In this document: positions 23,641 to 35,730 of the stretch, in pieces | Layout of the letters: each line of letters begins with the position of its first letter | How positions within the stretch are numbered: the stretch's first letter is position 1 | Origin: Cryptomeria japonica | Taxonomy: Eukaryota > Streptophyta > Pinopsida > Cupressales > Cupressaceae | Direction of reading: 5' to 3' | Assembly: GCF_030272615.1 (NCBI RefSeq) | Contig: NC_081411.1 | Location: 837,362,136-837,426,135, forward strand | DNA: 64,000 nt | Made by a program: the position numbers and the translations under genes | The notes under the pieces: generated by a model | The model's input: the letters and a program-made list of their open reading frames with translations, nothing else | Databases searched by the model: none | What the model was told of the DNA's origin: nothing

Positions 23641-24995
23641 AGAGTCGTTACGAGTTCCTGGTAGAGAAACTATTCTCCCCCACCTATGACCACTCTGAAT
23701 CCCAAGTTATCTATGCCTTGACTGGTTCAGATTCTCCATTATATGGACCAATATACGACTATCTCAAACACAATATCTTACCAATTGACCAATCCCGTAA
23801 CCAAAAACGTAACTTTATCCGACAAGCCGCCCGTTACACCCTAACCGCTGATACTTTGTATCATCGAGGTCTAGATGGTACTCTTCTTCGTTGCCTTGAT
23901 CGTAATGATTTCGATTCTGCTTTACATGAGCTACATGAAGGTATTTGTGGCACACATTCAAGTGGCACTACTCTTGCTAAAAAGCTTCTACGAATGGGAT
24001 ACTACTGGCCTACAATGAAGAAAGACTCATATCATTTCATCAAGAAATGTTCTAAATTCCAGATCCATGGCAATCTGATACATGCACCAGCACAGGAACT
24101 GCAACAATTTACAATATCCTGGCCCTTTTGTCAGTGGGGACTAGATTTAGCTGGCAAAATTCATCCTTCATCTTCAAATGGACACAAGTTCATTATAACT
24201 GTAATAGAATACTTTACCAAATGGATAGAAGCAGTTCCCATGACCACAGTGATAGGGAAACAAATTGCCTTTTTTATCCTCAATTATCTGATCTGCAGAT
24301 ATGGTATTCCAAGTTCAATCATCACAGATAATGGATGGCCCTTCAAGAGTCAAGATGTCCAAGAACTATGTGAAAAATTCAAAATCCAACATAGGTTTTC
24401 TACACCATATTACCCATAGGGCAATGGTCAAGCAGAAGCATCTAACAAAACAATCTTGAAAATCACAAAGAAAACAGTGAATGATGCAGGCAAAGATTGG
24501 CACGTATAACTCAATCCAGCACTTTGGGCATATAGGACCAACATCTGCACACCTATAGGAGCAACACCATACTCATTGGTATATGGATAAAAGGCCATTT
24601 TACCCCTGGAGGTAGAAATCCCATCTCTCAGAGTCTCTTTAAAAGATTTAATCCCGGATGAAGAATATCGAGTTAACTGGCTGCAAGAACTTGAACTATT
24701 AGATGAAAGATGCCAACATGCTTACACTCATCTCAAAGCATATCAACAATGCATGTGCAGAAGCTACAATCACAAGGTCATTCCCAGAAACTTCAAAGTT
24801 GGTGACCTAGTCCTCAAAGAAAATCCAAGAAATCAGTAAGATAGAGAAAAGAAAGGGAAATTTGAACCTAACTGGTTGGGTCTCTATGTCATCATATCAG
24901 TCTATGGATCAGGTGCCTATCAGCTTACAACTTCAGAAGGAGATGTGCTCGACGACCCAACTAACAACATTCATCTGAAGAAGTACTATACTTAA
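23641..24995 (+). pseudogene. E2 integrase
   Basis: The zinc-binding region has HEGICGTHSSG and KCSKFQIHG; the second Cys of the usual CxxC is Phe here. The catalytic core shows WGLDLAGKI (Asp), IITDNGWPFKS (Asp) and GNGQAEASNKT (Glu). A TAG at 24417-24419 sits just before GNGQ where Gln is expected. The C-terminal part reads WAYRTNICTPIGATPYSLVYG, then FKVGDLVLKE and YVIISVYGSGAYQL, and ends HLKKYYT-TAA at 24993-24995. Four or so in-frame stops make it inactive. It would insert cDNA with a 5-bp staggered cut, consistent with the TAGTG duplication. Confidence 0.88.
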
Positions 24996-26710
24996 GTAGC
25001 CTAGTGCATGAAAAAAGCCAAAAACAATTAAAAAAAAAAAATCCAGAAAAAGCAAAAACAAAGTACAATAAAAACAAATGGTGAAAACCTGATAAACAGG
25101 CGCTCTTGTGAAAGAATGGCTCCTCTATCTATCTCCATGCCATTTTATCCATACAAACACTATCGGCCATCACCCAACACTTAGCATAGTCACTATCCTA
25201 GGTTATCCATATATATCTATCCTCTTACCACATCCCACCATGGCTTGGAAATCACTGTACATGATCATATCAAGAGGCACACTCAACTAGGGGCATTAAC
25301 TTGTTCAAAAACTTGCAAACATTCAAGACATCACAACTATTGCAAAACTTAGAAGCATGACATCCAACAAACAAAACTACGCTTCATCGCAAAAACCAAA
25401 ACAAAACAATTCACAAAAATACCAAGGATGGATGATTTTCTGAAGTACTAAATGTTGTATTCTTGCATAAAAATCTTGACTAATTTTGCATTTTGAACTT
25501 TTTCAAATTTGGATTTTCTTTCTTATCTCACGAAATGCTTCAAAAGCTCGAGATCATGGGGAACTTCCAATATTTTCTTAGTCTTCTTTCTGGGAGGTGA
25601 TCACTTGTACTGTGTCCATACTTGCCTTGAGACATGATACATCAAATATCACTGAAGGCCTGATTCCACTTCATGCATACAAATGATTTAATCTTGTCTG
25701 TTTACGCAATACGCACTCAGGTCGTTCTGGTTCCATTATACCTTGACGCTTGTGCTATCTTACAAAATCAAACATCATGTAAATTTTTCTCAGGTCATCA
25801 TGGTTCAATTATACCATTATGCTTGTATAAATTTTCAACATATCCTAAACAAATCAATGCTCAATGATGAAGCCTACAAAGAAAGCAAATAACATATGGT
25901 TGTATCGGGATGGCAAAATGAAAAATGAGGATGTTCCAAAAACATTAGTGGCATATCATTTTACAATTAGTTGCATATCATTGTACACTTAATTGCACAA
26001 CATATCATACATCTCATTTTCAAGATACATTTCACAGCATATCATACATCTCATTATCACATCATACATCTCACAGCATAGCAAAGCATACATCCTGCAT
26101 CATGCATCGTACATTTAAACATTGCATCATCATAAAGTAACAAAAGAACCCACATAACATGCATCCATATAAACACATCACATGATCAAAGCAAATGGTG
26201 TCGTATATATATATATATCTCAAAATGATCCAAATGTACAAAATGTGTCAAACACTGTGTCCAGTACAAAGAATACAATGCTCAAAAATACAACAGAGAC
26301 CATGTCTCTCAAGTATGACTATCCCCTGATGGAGATGGTCTCGCTCCAGATGTCCCTACTCCTGGATCTCCAGGAGGGTCCTGTCTCGATGGCCCCATAA
26401 CACCTCAGCTCTCAGATCGTGACCCAGTATCTCAAGATCGACTAGATCTTGACTGTGCAAAGCTCTGTACTCAGCGATCCCTGGGTACTACAGCCTCATA
26501 ATGCCGCTGATAGTACTCTGCCTCTTGAGCTCTCAATGCCAGCTCTCTCAGGGTGTCTCTCATCGGACCACCTGCCGCTGCTCTCTGCATGCTAGATACC
26601 AGCTCCTCCGCTCACCCTCTCCGCTCTATCTCGGTATCTCGCTCAATGGTCAACTGCGTAATCTACTACTGATATGTCAAAACTTGTGCCTGCAGCTGCT
26701 GAATAGTAAC
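24996..26710 (+). other. E2 3' region between pol and antisense ORF
   Basis: Non-coding, with no convincing ORF on either strand. An A-run lies at 25031-25040, an (AT)n microsatellite at about 26204-26217, and an imperfect CATACATCTCA-type repeat near 26000-26110. From about 26400 the composition becomes C/T-rich, and this may be the 3' end of the antisense transcription unit. Confidence 0.45.
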
Positions 26711-28159
26711 CTATAGGGTTTGAATCTGTGCATCCTCAATATGACTCGAGATCTGAACCCATAGTGGTACCTGTGCTGGGGCAACCCCTCCCACTCTGCC
26801 TATCCTCGGTGCTAGAGGTGGAAGTACATCTGTCCTCCTCCTCTGTGATGATTGCCTAACCTCCTCCGTACCACCCACTATAGCTAACACCTCCCCAGCT
26901 CTCCCCTCTCCACCAGCTCCAATAGCCAATCCACCTCTCCCCTGTCTATCATCCCCTATCTCACCGCTCTCTCCACACCTCTATCTCCTCTCCTCCATCA
27001 TCTCCATCGTCTCCCCCATCTCCCTCCTCCTCATCATCAAAGGCTGGCCTCATCTCCTCAGGATCAGATATCCTAGCCACCGCCCACACAACAAACAATC
27101 TGGAAAACTCATCAGTCATGCTTGCATCCTGAATCTCTGGGGCATAATCCCATATCTGCCCTACTAACTCCACAAACTCCTCCACCGCCACTCCACTATC
27201 AATGGTCGGCCCCCAATCAGCCACATCTTGCCTCCGCCATGCATAAAGGCAAGCTCCTTGTGATATACCCTACTGGCGCCCAAACTGCCTCAAAACTTGG
27301 GTCACCACAAACCTCTCTATAACAAACGGGGTCCTCCCGATCAGGTATCTAGTCATAAAAACAAAGGGCATCTCCAGCCCATCCTCAGCCCACACCTCAC
27401 ATCCAGTATACAGTCGCCATGTGACTGTATCAATGTCATCAAGTACCCTCCTCCAATGCTCTAGTTTGCCCAGCTTGCGCTGGACAACTAGACCCCTGTA
27501 TCCGTAGGCATATGCCACTCCTACGGGCCTGTCCCTGTCTGCTAGTGGCCTCGCCGCTGGAATATGCTCCCAGTACCATACCTGTAATAATGTCATGCCA
27601 GCTGGCAAACTGCCGTAACTGAGGTATACCACCTCATATAGGCCCCTGTATAAATGGGCCAGCATAGCTGACCCCCATGAAAATCTCCGGCCCTGTGTGA
27701 CCATCTCCTCCAACACCAGCCCCCATCCCATAGAAAATCCCTTTGACCTGTGATCAGGACAAAGGAATCCACCAATGAACCCTGCTAGTCTAGAAACTCC
27801 TACCACGGGATCTCATAGCCACAGACTGTATCATCCTGAAAAATGCGGCACAGTGCCTCTGTCCCACCCTCCTTTGACTGCTCATATGGTAGTAGTGCAC
27901 CTACTACAGGAATGCGTAGGATCCTGTAACAGTCCTCTGGTGTGACTGTCATCTCTCTAGTGGAAAAATGGAAGGTGTTCGTGTTGCTATGCCACCTCTC
28001 CGCAAGTGTTATCAGTAGCCCCCAGTTCACAGTGAACTGAGGCATATCCAAGAGGGAAGTCAACCCACATCTCTCGATGATATCGAGATCAGCCTGCAAC
28101 AACCGTGGTATCAATGTCCACGGTCTCGGAAATCTCTCCCGCGATTGAACCACACCCAA
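26711..28159 (-). pseudogene. E2 antisense ORF, plant mobile domain (PMD-like) protein
   Basis: The minus-strand frame starts at 28159 (MGVVQSRERFPRPWTLIPRL). It contains LITLAERWHSNTNTFHFSTR and EMTVTPEDCYRILRIPVVG, the signature of the plant mobile domain (the N-terminal domain of MAIN/MAIL-type and 'PP7 long form' proteins). A frameshift near 27800 leads to 27806-27270 with WGSAMLAHLYRGLYEV and LLQVWYWEHIPAARPL, further PMD blocks. A stop at 27272-27270 is followed in frame by 27224-26961, ending in an acidic Glu/Asp/Gly run. A last piece lies at 26929-26711. Tat elements are known to carry PMD-like or other ORFs antisense in their 3' region. The role in the element is unknown. Confidence 0.78.
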
Positions 28160-28290
28160 TCACTCCTGTCAAACAAGCAAAACAAATCCAATATTAGTTT
28201 CCACATCAAAACAACGATATCAAAATCAAACTCACATCAACAACATGAATCCATTTGCTCATTTACATCAAGTTCAAAATCCTATCATTT

Positions 28291-28466
28291 CATATCAACT
28301 TGTAAAACAACTCAAGTTCTCAAAAACCATATCAAAACTTGTAAAACAACTCAAGTCTCCAAAATCACATAAACATGTAAAACAACTCAAGTTTCCCACC
28401 CATATCAGCTTGTAAAACAACTCAAGTTTCCAACCCATATCAGCTTGTAACACAAATCAGGCTTCA
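28291..28466 (-). repeat. 35-39-bp tandem repeat upstream of antisense ORF
   Basis: TGTAAAACAACTCAAG recurs (with variants) near 28301, 28340, 28376, 28411 and 28446, about five units with spacing settling at 35 bp. It lies between array C and the start of the antisense ORF, so it would be in that transcript's leader. Confidence 0.8.
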
Positions 28467-28639
28467 CACATTGAACTTGAAATAGAACACGCAAATAAAT
28501 CATATTTTGATCAGTACAACACATTGATATCTATACATAACTTGGAATATCGCAAATCAAAACAAGTTATATCGACACTCATATTGGACAAATCCATAAA
28601 ATCATGATAGCATGACACAAAAATTTTACAAATCCACTC

Positions 28640-29120
28640 ATCATGCAAAATTTTTCCAGATGCACTAAAACAGATACCCAATGCGCTAAAAACCCCCACG
28701 CGCTAGGCTGTCTTTCCTATGCGCTATTCTATCTATCCTATGCGCTAGACTGATTCTACATGCTAATCTTTTCTCCCCATACGCCACCTAACCTATTCTA
28801 TGCACTAAACTCCATCTACGCGCTAATCTACACCTCCTAGGCGCTACCCGTTTAACCCTATGCGCTAGGTCAACCCTACGTGCTAAACCCCCTTGCCCAT
28901 GTGAACCCTAGCGAACCCTATGTGGTAGATCTACCCTATGTGCTAACCTGTTGACTTGAAGCACTATCCAACTATTGCTATGCGCTATTCTGCATCTATG
29001 CACTACCCTCTATTTCCTATGCACTACCCTATTCGTTTCGGATGCGACCTTATGAATTGACTAGATGCGCTACTTTAAACTTTGTATGCGCTAATCTATA
29101 ACCTAGACGTGCTAAACCGC
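28640..29120 (-). repeat. Array C: 21-bp TAGCGCAT repeats in reverse orientation
   Basis: On the minus strand about 20 units of TAGCGCAT(A/C)GG-type sequence follow each other at 20-24-bp steps, for example TAGCGCATAGGATAGATAG then TAGCGCATAGGAAAGACAG near 28740-28695. On the + strand these appear as ATGCGCTA. The consensus is the same as in arrays A and B but inverted. It lies upstream of the antisense PMD ORF. Confidence 0.85.
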
Positions 29121-29708
29121 TAAAACCAAACTTTGAAAATAAAAAAATGACTAAAAACGACCAAATCAAAAGTCAAAAGAGGGTCAAAAATGTTGACTTA
29201 CTGGTGGTCCATACGCTGTAGGTCTCCGGTACCTCCGAACGTGCTCGAAACGGTGTTTATGATATGGAATAGGCATTTTCTCTGCAGACCAAATTCTCTT
29301 TCTCCAAAGTCAACAAAGCACAAATGAATCTAATTCAAGCCTTTTTCCCCTTTTATAAAGAGGAAAATGAAATTAGGGTTAGCCGAATGGACCTGTAATA
29401 TGGTCACAGTCTTCCCTATACCATAACATTTGTAACTTATCAGGAGATGAATCAATTTGCACACATTACACATGAACAAAATCTTACACATCATACGCAC
29501 CTCATCAAATTAAATCAAAAATTTTCAAAATATTGATTCATCTCCCGAGAGGGCATCACCATCAAATATCGAATCTGGGGCATCACACATCAAATCAAAT
29601 CTGGGGCACGACTTGCAAATCATAAGAGCAACACAAAAATTGCATTTGATCATAAATCACAAAAACACATCATTTTATTTGAAATAACATGTGCACACAC
29701 GTCACTTC
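29121..29708 (+). other. E2 3' tail before polypurine tract
   Basis: No ORF. GC content rises locally at 29210-29260 (CCGGTACCTCCGAACG), which is where a promoter for the antisense transcript could lie. CATCTCCCGAGAGGG-type short repeats occur near 29440 and 29535. No further features are seen. Confidence 0.4.
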
Positions 29709-29722
29709 AAAGAGGGGCAAAA
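29709..29722 (+). promoter_or_regulatory. E2 polypurine tract
   Basis: AAAGAGGGGCAAAA lies immediately before the TGTAGACG start of the 3' LTR. It is the plus-strand DNA primer site. Confidence 0.85.
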
Positions 29723-30365
29723 TGTAGACGTATAAAAATGACCATATTCCTAAATGAATATTTTATGTTCATTTCTCTATTTATTAAATCCAATTTAATT
29801 AATTTACCCACATTCCTCTATTTAATTAAGTAAATTACTCAATTTATTTAAATTAAATTCACTATACCCATTTAATGAATAAATCATTTTATTCAATTAA
29901 ACCCCCCTATCGACTTTTAATTAAATTCAAATTTAATTAAATAGTTATCCTAAATTGAATAAATCTAATTTATTTAATTGCAACCAAATTGAATGAAATT
30001 CTTTATTTCAATTAAATCCTATTATCCCTCCATCCACTTGCAAAATCCCAAACCCCTTTCTAATCCCTTCTAGAATCTTCTAATCGCTTCTAATTAACCT
30101 AACCCCTCCTCTAAACTTTGTCACATCTCTAAGCAAAGGGAAGTCACTTCTCAAAACCTCAAAGTCTTTGATAACCATTAAAGGCTTTCAACCTTCAACC
30201 ACTTAATTCCTCAAAGTCTTTGATAACCATTAAAGGCTTCCAACCTTCAACTACTTAATCCTCCAAAGTCTCCAAAAACCATTAATAGTTAACTCAAACC
30301 CTCCTACATGGTTAAAGAATTTGTTTTGACTCAACCTTTACCCAACCCAAAGGTCTCATCAGGCC
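29723..30365 (+). repeat. E2 3' LTR, left part (interrupted by E3)
   Basis: It matches 13071-13713 with few differences and stops at AGGCC (30361-30365), the E3 target site. It continues at 36671. Confidence 0.95.
30361..30365. repeat. Target-site duplication of E3 (left copy)
   Basis: AGGCC; repeated at 36666-36670. In the uninterrupted 5' LTR the site occurs once (ATTAGGCCTTTAATG, near 13708). Confidence 0.92.
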
Positions 30366-32114
30366 TGTTATCACTGATTAAAATTGGGTTTTTCTTTTCC
30401 CATGATTGGCTATGGCATGTTGAATTTTTCGAATAGGGTGTAATTCCAAATGCTTCAGCTTTGTTCTAGCCTTTAAGGGTTTTGAGGGTTTTTGATTTTA
30501 GATCCTATCGTATTTGTTTTAAACCCTCTAGTTTCTAATCTTCCGTTACTTTATTCACTTAAGTAATGGGTCGTGGGGTCGTAGGATGTGTCCCCCCTTG
30601 TTGTTTGCCTAGGCGGTTATGTTGATTAATCAAAAAATTTATGCCTTGTATGTTTTTCTTCTAAAGTTGTCGGGCCCAGTAACTAGTGTGCATCTCGCGG
30701 ATGGATCCACGTCTCGCGTTATTTCGCTAGGAGAAGTTGCGTGTAGTTTATACCCGCGAAATAGCGAAAACCACATGGCATGCCACATTGATGATCCAGC
30801 TGGTTGTTGATAGTGAGTAAAATGGTGGCACATGGCACAAGTCACAACAGTTAGCGGGTCAGGGTTAAAGGCTAAAAGGCGGGCCCTAGAGGTGACTCAT
30901 GTCGCAGGTAGATATGACCTGGCGGGTATAGCTGTTAATAACACCTAGAGACTCGTGTTTTTCTTTTGGCAAATGACAAAGCGACAGATCAGCGCAGAAA
31001 GTGACAGGGCGCTAGGTGTTCACGATGCGTCAGCGGGCCCACCCCTCCTAAGAGCCTTTTCAGAGGATTAAACATCAATCAGCTTGAGAGATGAGCCAAC
31101 GGTCCATGCTATTTTGCAAGGGTAAGGTGCTCACTCTTTATGCCCGCAAAATAGCAAGAGTGAATGAGAACCGTCCACGTGTCATGATGATGACCTGGAG
31201 GATGCAGTTGTTGAGACGAAAGTGGGGCCCTGTGGTTTTCTTTTGGCAAATGACAGAGTGACAAGTCAGCTCCGACAGTGACAGGGCACCAGGTGTTCAT
31301 GATGCGTCAGCATGCCCACCCCTCTTGAGAGCCTTTTCAGAGGATTAAACATCGATCAATTTATGAGATGATCCAATGGTCTGTGCTATTTCACAAGGGT
31401 AAGGTGGTCACTCTTTATACCCCGCGAAATAGTGAGAGTGAATGAGAACTGTCCACGTGTCATGATGACACGTGGTCTAAGAAGAAAGTGTGGGCCCGCC
31501 AAGGTGGAACCGGCAATATAAAAGGAAAGACAGGCGGCTAGTGTCAAGTGGAATACGAAATAGATTTCAAGGCCAATGGTTGGACGCCATGTGGTATTAC
31601 GTAGCCAATAGAAAAGAGGGACCCAGAAAAAGGCCAAAGCCGTCAGTTAATCTAATGCTCGATCAAGTTTCTTTTGATCGAACGGTTGGCATTATTTCGC
31701 AGGACTAAACTGCCCAATAGTTATGTCTCGCGAAGTTGTGAAAGAATAAAATGAAACACTTGCAGGAATATTGTGACCCGTTGGAGCAAAAAATATGAAT
31801 TCTTGTATGAATTCAATTTTGAAGGGACGGCCGAAGCATGCGGAATCAATGTTATAGTTAAGGCCCTGAGTACAAATATTTGATTTCCTAACAACCGGGT
31901 AAAGATATCTTTTAAAGGGTTTTGTAGAGGAGCAGATGCAGAGTTATTTTCCTGATATACAGAGCAAGTCGGTTCAATTGCAGAGCTAATTCCTTCAAGC
32001 AAAGAACAGGTTCTCTCATATTTTTGTAGCAATTCTTTTGAAGTGTTCTAAATAAGATAATTCATTCATTGTAGGATTGTTTAAGAGTGACATTTATTTT
32101 TCTACATTTACAAA
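30366..32114 (+). other. E3 5' region, promoter-like, non-coding
   Basis: No ORF. 30660-31740 is GC-richer than its surroundings and rich in CGCGAAATAG / CTATTTCGC half-palindromes. It contains the 277-bp tandem repeat (separate entry), CACGTG G-box cores near 31180 and 31457, and TTTATACCC(C)GCG TATA-like phrases. From 31750 to 32114 it is an AT-rich leader to the ATG at 32115. It looks like a promoter plus leader. Confidence 0.45.
30955..31495 (+). repeat. 277-bp tandem repeat with palindromic GCGAAATAG core
   Basis: Anchors recur at a constant offset of 277: CTTTTGGCAAATGACA (about 30964 and 31241), ATGCGTCAGC (31025 and 31302), and GAGCCTTTTCAGAGGATTAAACATC (31052 and 31329). Each unit carries CTATTT(T/C)(G/A)CAAGGGTAAGGT, then CTCTTTAT...CCCGC(A/G)AAATAG, then a CCACGTGTCATGATGA phrase. 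A more diverged unit precedes at 30700-30800 and a half unit follows near 31690. Confidence 0.85.
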
Positions 32115-32448
32115 ATGGCTCCTAAAAGGGTATTCTCCGGCAAGGTTAACTATTTAGAAAGAAGTGTATGTGATGATTTTTTAGAACAGTTGACGTTGTC
32201 AACCAATTAGACATCAAAGGCTAAAGAGTTAGTGCCCAGGGCTCCCCACCTAAAGATAGGAGAAGGATTATATGATAAAGGTAATTGGTTGAGAGATCCA
32301 CAGGTTGGACTGTCCTGGTTGGGGTTGTTTAAAGTTGGATTCAGAATGAGAAATTCTCTTGCCCCTCAAAACAGTATCTAGGAATTAGATGTTGGGAAAT
32401 TAGTAGTCCCAGGGGTATTCATGGATACAGACCCTGCTAACCCAAATG
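32115..32448 (+). pseudogene. E3 ORF, N-terminal segment
   Basis: It starts at the ATG at 32115 (MAPKRVFSGKVNYLERSV), preceded by a long leader. In-frame stops near 32207 (TAG) and 32380 (TAG), then a -1 shift near 32440, join it to the main frame at 32446. It is basic at the start. It belongs with the following entry. Confidence 0.55.
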
Positions 32449-35400
32449 GCGTTAAATTATGATCTAGTCACAAGATGCATCCGGGATGTAAATGGGAAAA
32501 CCCTTATTGAAATTAATGCTGAAGAGTTTAGGATGGCATTCGGGCTTAATGAGTTCACAAACTTCCTAGAACCTATAAATTTCACATCATTAGCCCAAAT
32601 TTATGGTGCACAGAGGAGTCATCTCAGGAATGGGCCTCTCAAGGAACTTTTTGTGAAAATAGGAGGGTTAACAATTGTAGGACCCAACACACAAGAGCCC
32701 TTCTCATTAAGTATGTTTACCCTGAGGGCTAAAGGAATGTATTGGGCACTTTGTCAAGTTCTAGGAGAAGATGCTAAAGCAAATATGCCGAATCATTACT
32801 TGCTAATGATTGCCCAGATTTTGAATCCTTCTCTTGCTATCACATTTGATTATGCCTCTTTCATTGCCGATGCTATCCATGGAGGGTTGATAGGAATAAA
32901 TAATGGAAAGGTGGACAGACCTTTTGGATGGTATTCACTCCTAATGCACCTTTTTCTCTTCAAAGGTGGTGATTATTTTGTCAGTGGACTAGACCTGGTT
33001 AAGGAGAAGGAAGGAGAAAAAATGCCAGTACAATTATGGAGTACTATGTTGTCATGGGACAGAGAGGATGCTAGTTTTTTGAAGTTTCATAAATATTTTG
33101 CATCCAAAATAAGGACTCTCCTCTACTCTGATAACCCAAGAGTCCCCAAGGTTCTTCTAGAATTCATAAGGCCAAAAGAATTCGCAGAGAATATAAAAAT
33201 TATTCATAACTGGGGTGACATTTATTTATATCCAGTCTCCATAGTTTTCAGAGTTTTTGGTTTTAGGGGCACTCCATTTTTGTTACCTTACTAGGTCCCT
33301 CTCAAAGTGGGAATAGCGGAGATCCTTAGGAAAATTGGTGGCCTACAAGAAGCAGAGTTGACAGGCAGAGGTAAAGGGAATATTTTCCCTACAGCTACCA
33401 TAGCCCACCAGTTTGTAATAACAAAGGGAGGTTGGAACTCCTTTGAGGATTTCCTCAAACCTTATCATTTGTCCACTGCAGTGTCTAGGTGTGCTGATCC
33501 AGAGGACTTCTTCAACGGTGTGTTTAGGAAGAAGGTAGCATGCAGAGGTAGGCCTCATCAATTCCAGTTTCCTGAAGACCTCATCAGAAATGAGTTTGAT
33601 CTAGATGAGAAGGAGCTAAGGAAAGAAAAGTGGGTGGCTTATCAGAAAGCCTTGGATTTTGTGCATCAGTTTGATGCTAGCTATGACCCATTGTCTAGCT
33701 TCTTCCTAGTAGAAGAGAAAATAAAGTTTTTGATTGTTTGATTTGAGGATGTGATGCAAACACTGAAGGAGAAGAGGGAAGCTATGATTAAGAGCAACCC
33801 TGAAAAAGCCAGAATGATCCTAAGCAGGTTAGCTTCCAACAAAGCAATTCCTCCTGGTGATTACACACTGCATAAGAAATCAAGTTACAGTGTGCTGGTG
33901 CCTACAACAGGGGAGCCCTCTACATCCAAAGGAAAGAGGAAGATACAAGATGTCATTGACATCCAAGACAGCCCAAAGAAGCAAAGGGTGGGGAAGGAAG
34001 TGCAATTAGATACACCTTTGTATTCCCCATCCCAATCCCCTATCCATATAGGAGATGAACAAGCAGCAACTGAACACCTCTTGCAGTTGGGTAGTTTAGG
34101 GGAAATTGCATACACCTATGATGACGTGGAGGAAGGGATGCCAAAAGAACCCATTGATGCTGAAATGGATATCACCTCCACTGAACTTAAAGGCCAGGAG
34201 TGGGATCTTGAAATAAAAAAGGCAAGTAGTGTCTTTCTAGCTGATGACAATTTTGTCACATCGGAAGCATTTATGCAATTCATTTGGAAACAACATATAG
34301 ATAGATATAATGCTAGATGTGAGACAAGAAAGGCTGAGCAGCCCAATAAAGATCCAGCCTCAATGGAAGAATTCAAAACCATCACCCCTGAGCAGGGAAG
34401 AGATATGGTAGCACAAGCTAGAGTGCTTATCTTACCAGAGTGGGATATTGCAGATGCCCTGGTATTAGATGCAGTAAGAAAAGAGACTAAACCCATGGAA
34501 GGGGTTACTTTCAATAAGGATAATGCTACATTAGTCATGTGGTCTCTCAAGAGAAATGAGAGCAAGAAAGACAAAGACACCCCAAGGTCAAGTTACCTTG
34601 GTGGAATGATGGTAAAGAGTGTGCAGAGTACAGGGGTAGTAGAGGCTGCTAGCACTGTGTTAGAAACTGCAAAATTTAGTGTTGCAGTGGTAGAGAAGGA
34701 AGCCAAAGGAAAAGAGGCCCTCCAAATTAAGTTGGAAATAGTTTTAAAGGCCTATAACAGTGCCAAGGAGGAGGTAAGAGGTAAAGATAGCATCATTGCT
34801 AAATTGCAGAGCCAGTTGATGGGACAATAGCAACAAGGTGAGTCTTCAACACTGATGATTTCCTCTTCTCCTGCAAGACCTCCACCTACTAACCCTATCA
34901 TTGAACTTCCACCATCTCCAGCACCCTCCAGCTCTCAAATGATTGAGATCACTCCCCAAGAACTAGAAAACTTGAAACAGGCTCAGGCCTTGTATGCAGG
35001 GAAATATGAGGAGAAAGTAAGGGCCACAATCTCCAGTTTTGCAGATACAATAAATGTCTCATTGCTCTACAATAATGTGGGAAAAATTATGGAAATATGG
35101 AATGAGCTGAGGAGAGATAAGGCCATTTTGACACCCAATTTTGACAGATGGAGACCTAGGGAGCAAGATCTAGAGTTCATGTGTGTATCCTGTGATGAAG
35201 CAAGAGTCAATCCCATTATTAAATCCACTTTTGACGTCACTAAAGTCTTAATACAATTGGCAGCAGAGGTGGATAATGTGGATAGGAAGGTTAATTTGTG
35301 CAAGAAGGAGTACACTGATCAAGTTTTTGAGTTGCTCCCAGGAATTTTTGCTAATCAGGATCAGTTAAAAGACAAGCAGATATGGCTTAAGGAGATAGAA

Positions 35401-35730
35401 GCCAAATTGTCAGCAAGAGTTAAAGGAATCATTGATCTTGATGATACTTCTTTCTTTGTTGTGACAATACAAGAGATAGAAAAAATTAAGTCACATTATG
35501 GTTTTCTTAATTCAGAAGTCAACAAACTGAGGAATTCTTGGAAAAGGTTGACTAAAATTAAAGATGATGTGATTAATTTTTCATGGCTGACACAAGAGAT
35601 ATATCGTGAGTGGGCAACTAAATATGCCACCCAGGATCTGGAACAGTTGGAGAGCGCCCCTGAAAAGACAAAAGAGGTTGCAACCGAACAACATGTTGAA
35701 GTAACTGTAGAGGCTGAAAAGAGCTTGTAA
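32446..35730 (+). pseudogene. E3 ORF, long retrotransposon 3'-ORF-type protein
   Basis: One frame of about 1,095 codons holds without any frameshift and is broken only at TAG 33292-33294, TGA 33739-33741 and TAG 34828-34830. Residues 1-430 are globular: INAEEFRMAFGLNEF, LRNGPLKELFVKIGG and FDYASFIADAIHGGLIGIN resemble the 'putative plant transposon protein' type encoded 3' of pol in plant gypsy elements. The middle (33900-34060) is basic/Ser-rich with KGKRKIQDVIDIQDSPKKQR, a possible nuclear signal. Next, EAFMQFIWKQHIDRYNAR and ILPEWDIADALVLDAV match E5. After a Pro/Ser linker (34860-34930) the C-terminal 290 residues are helical. No catalytic motif is visible. I do not know its function. Confidence 0.65.

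Noticed and set aside
31109-31637. Minus-strand ORFs in the E3 tandem repeats
   Set aside because: Two similar short ORFs arise from the 277-bp repeat itself; no start context or domain.
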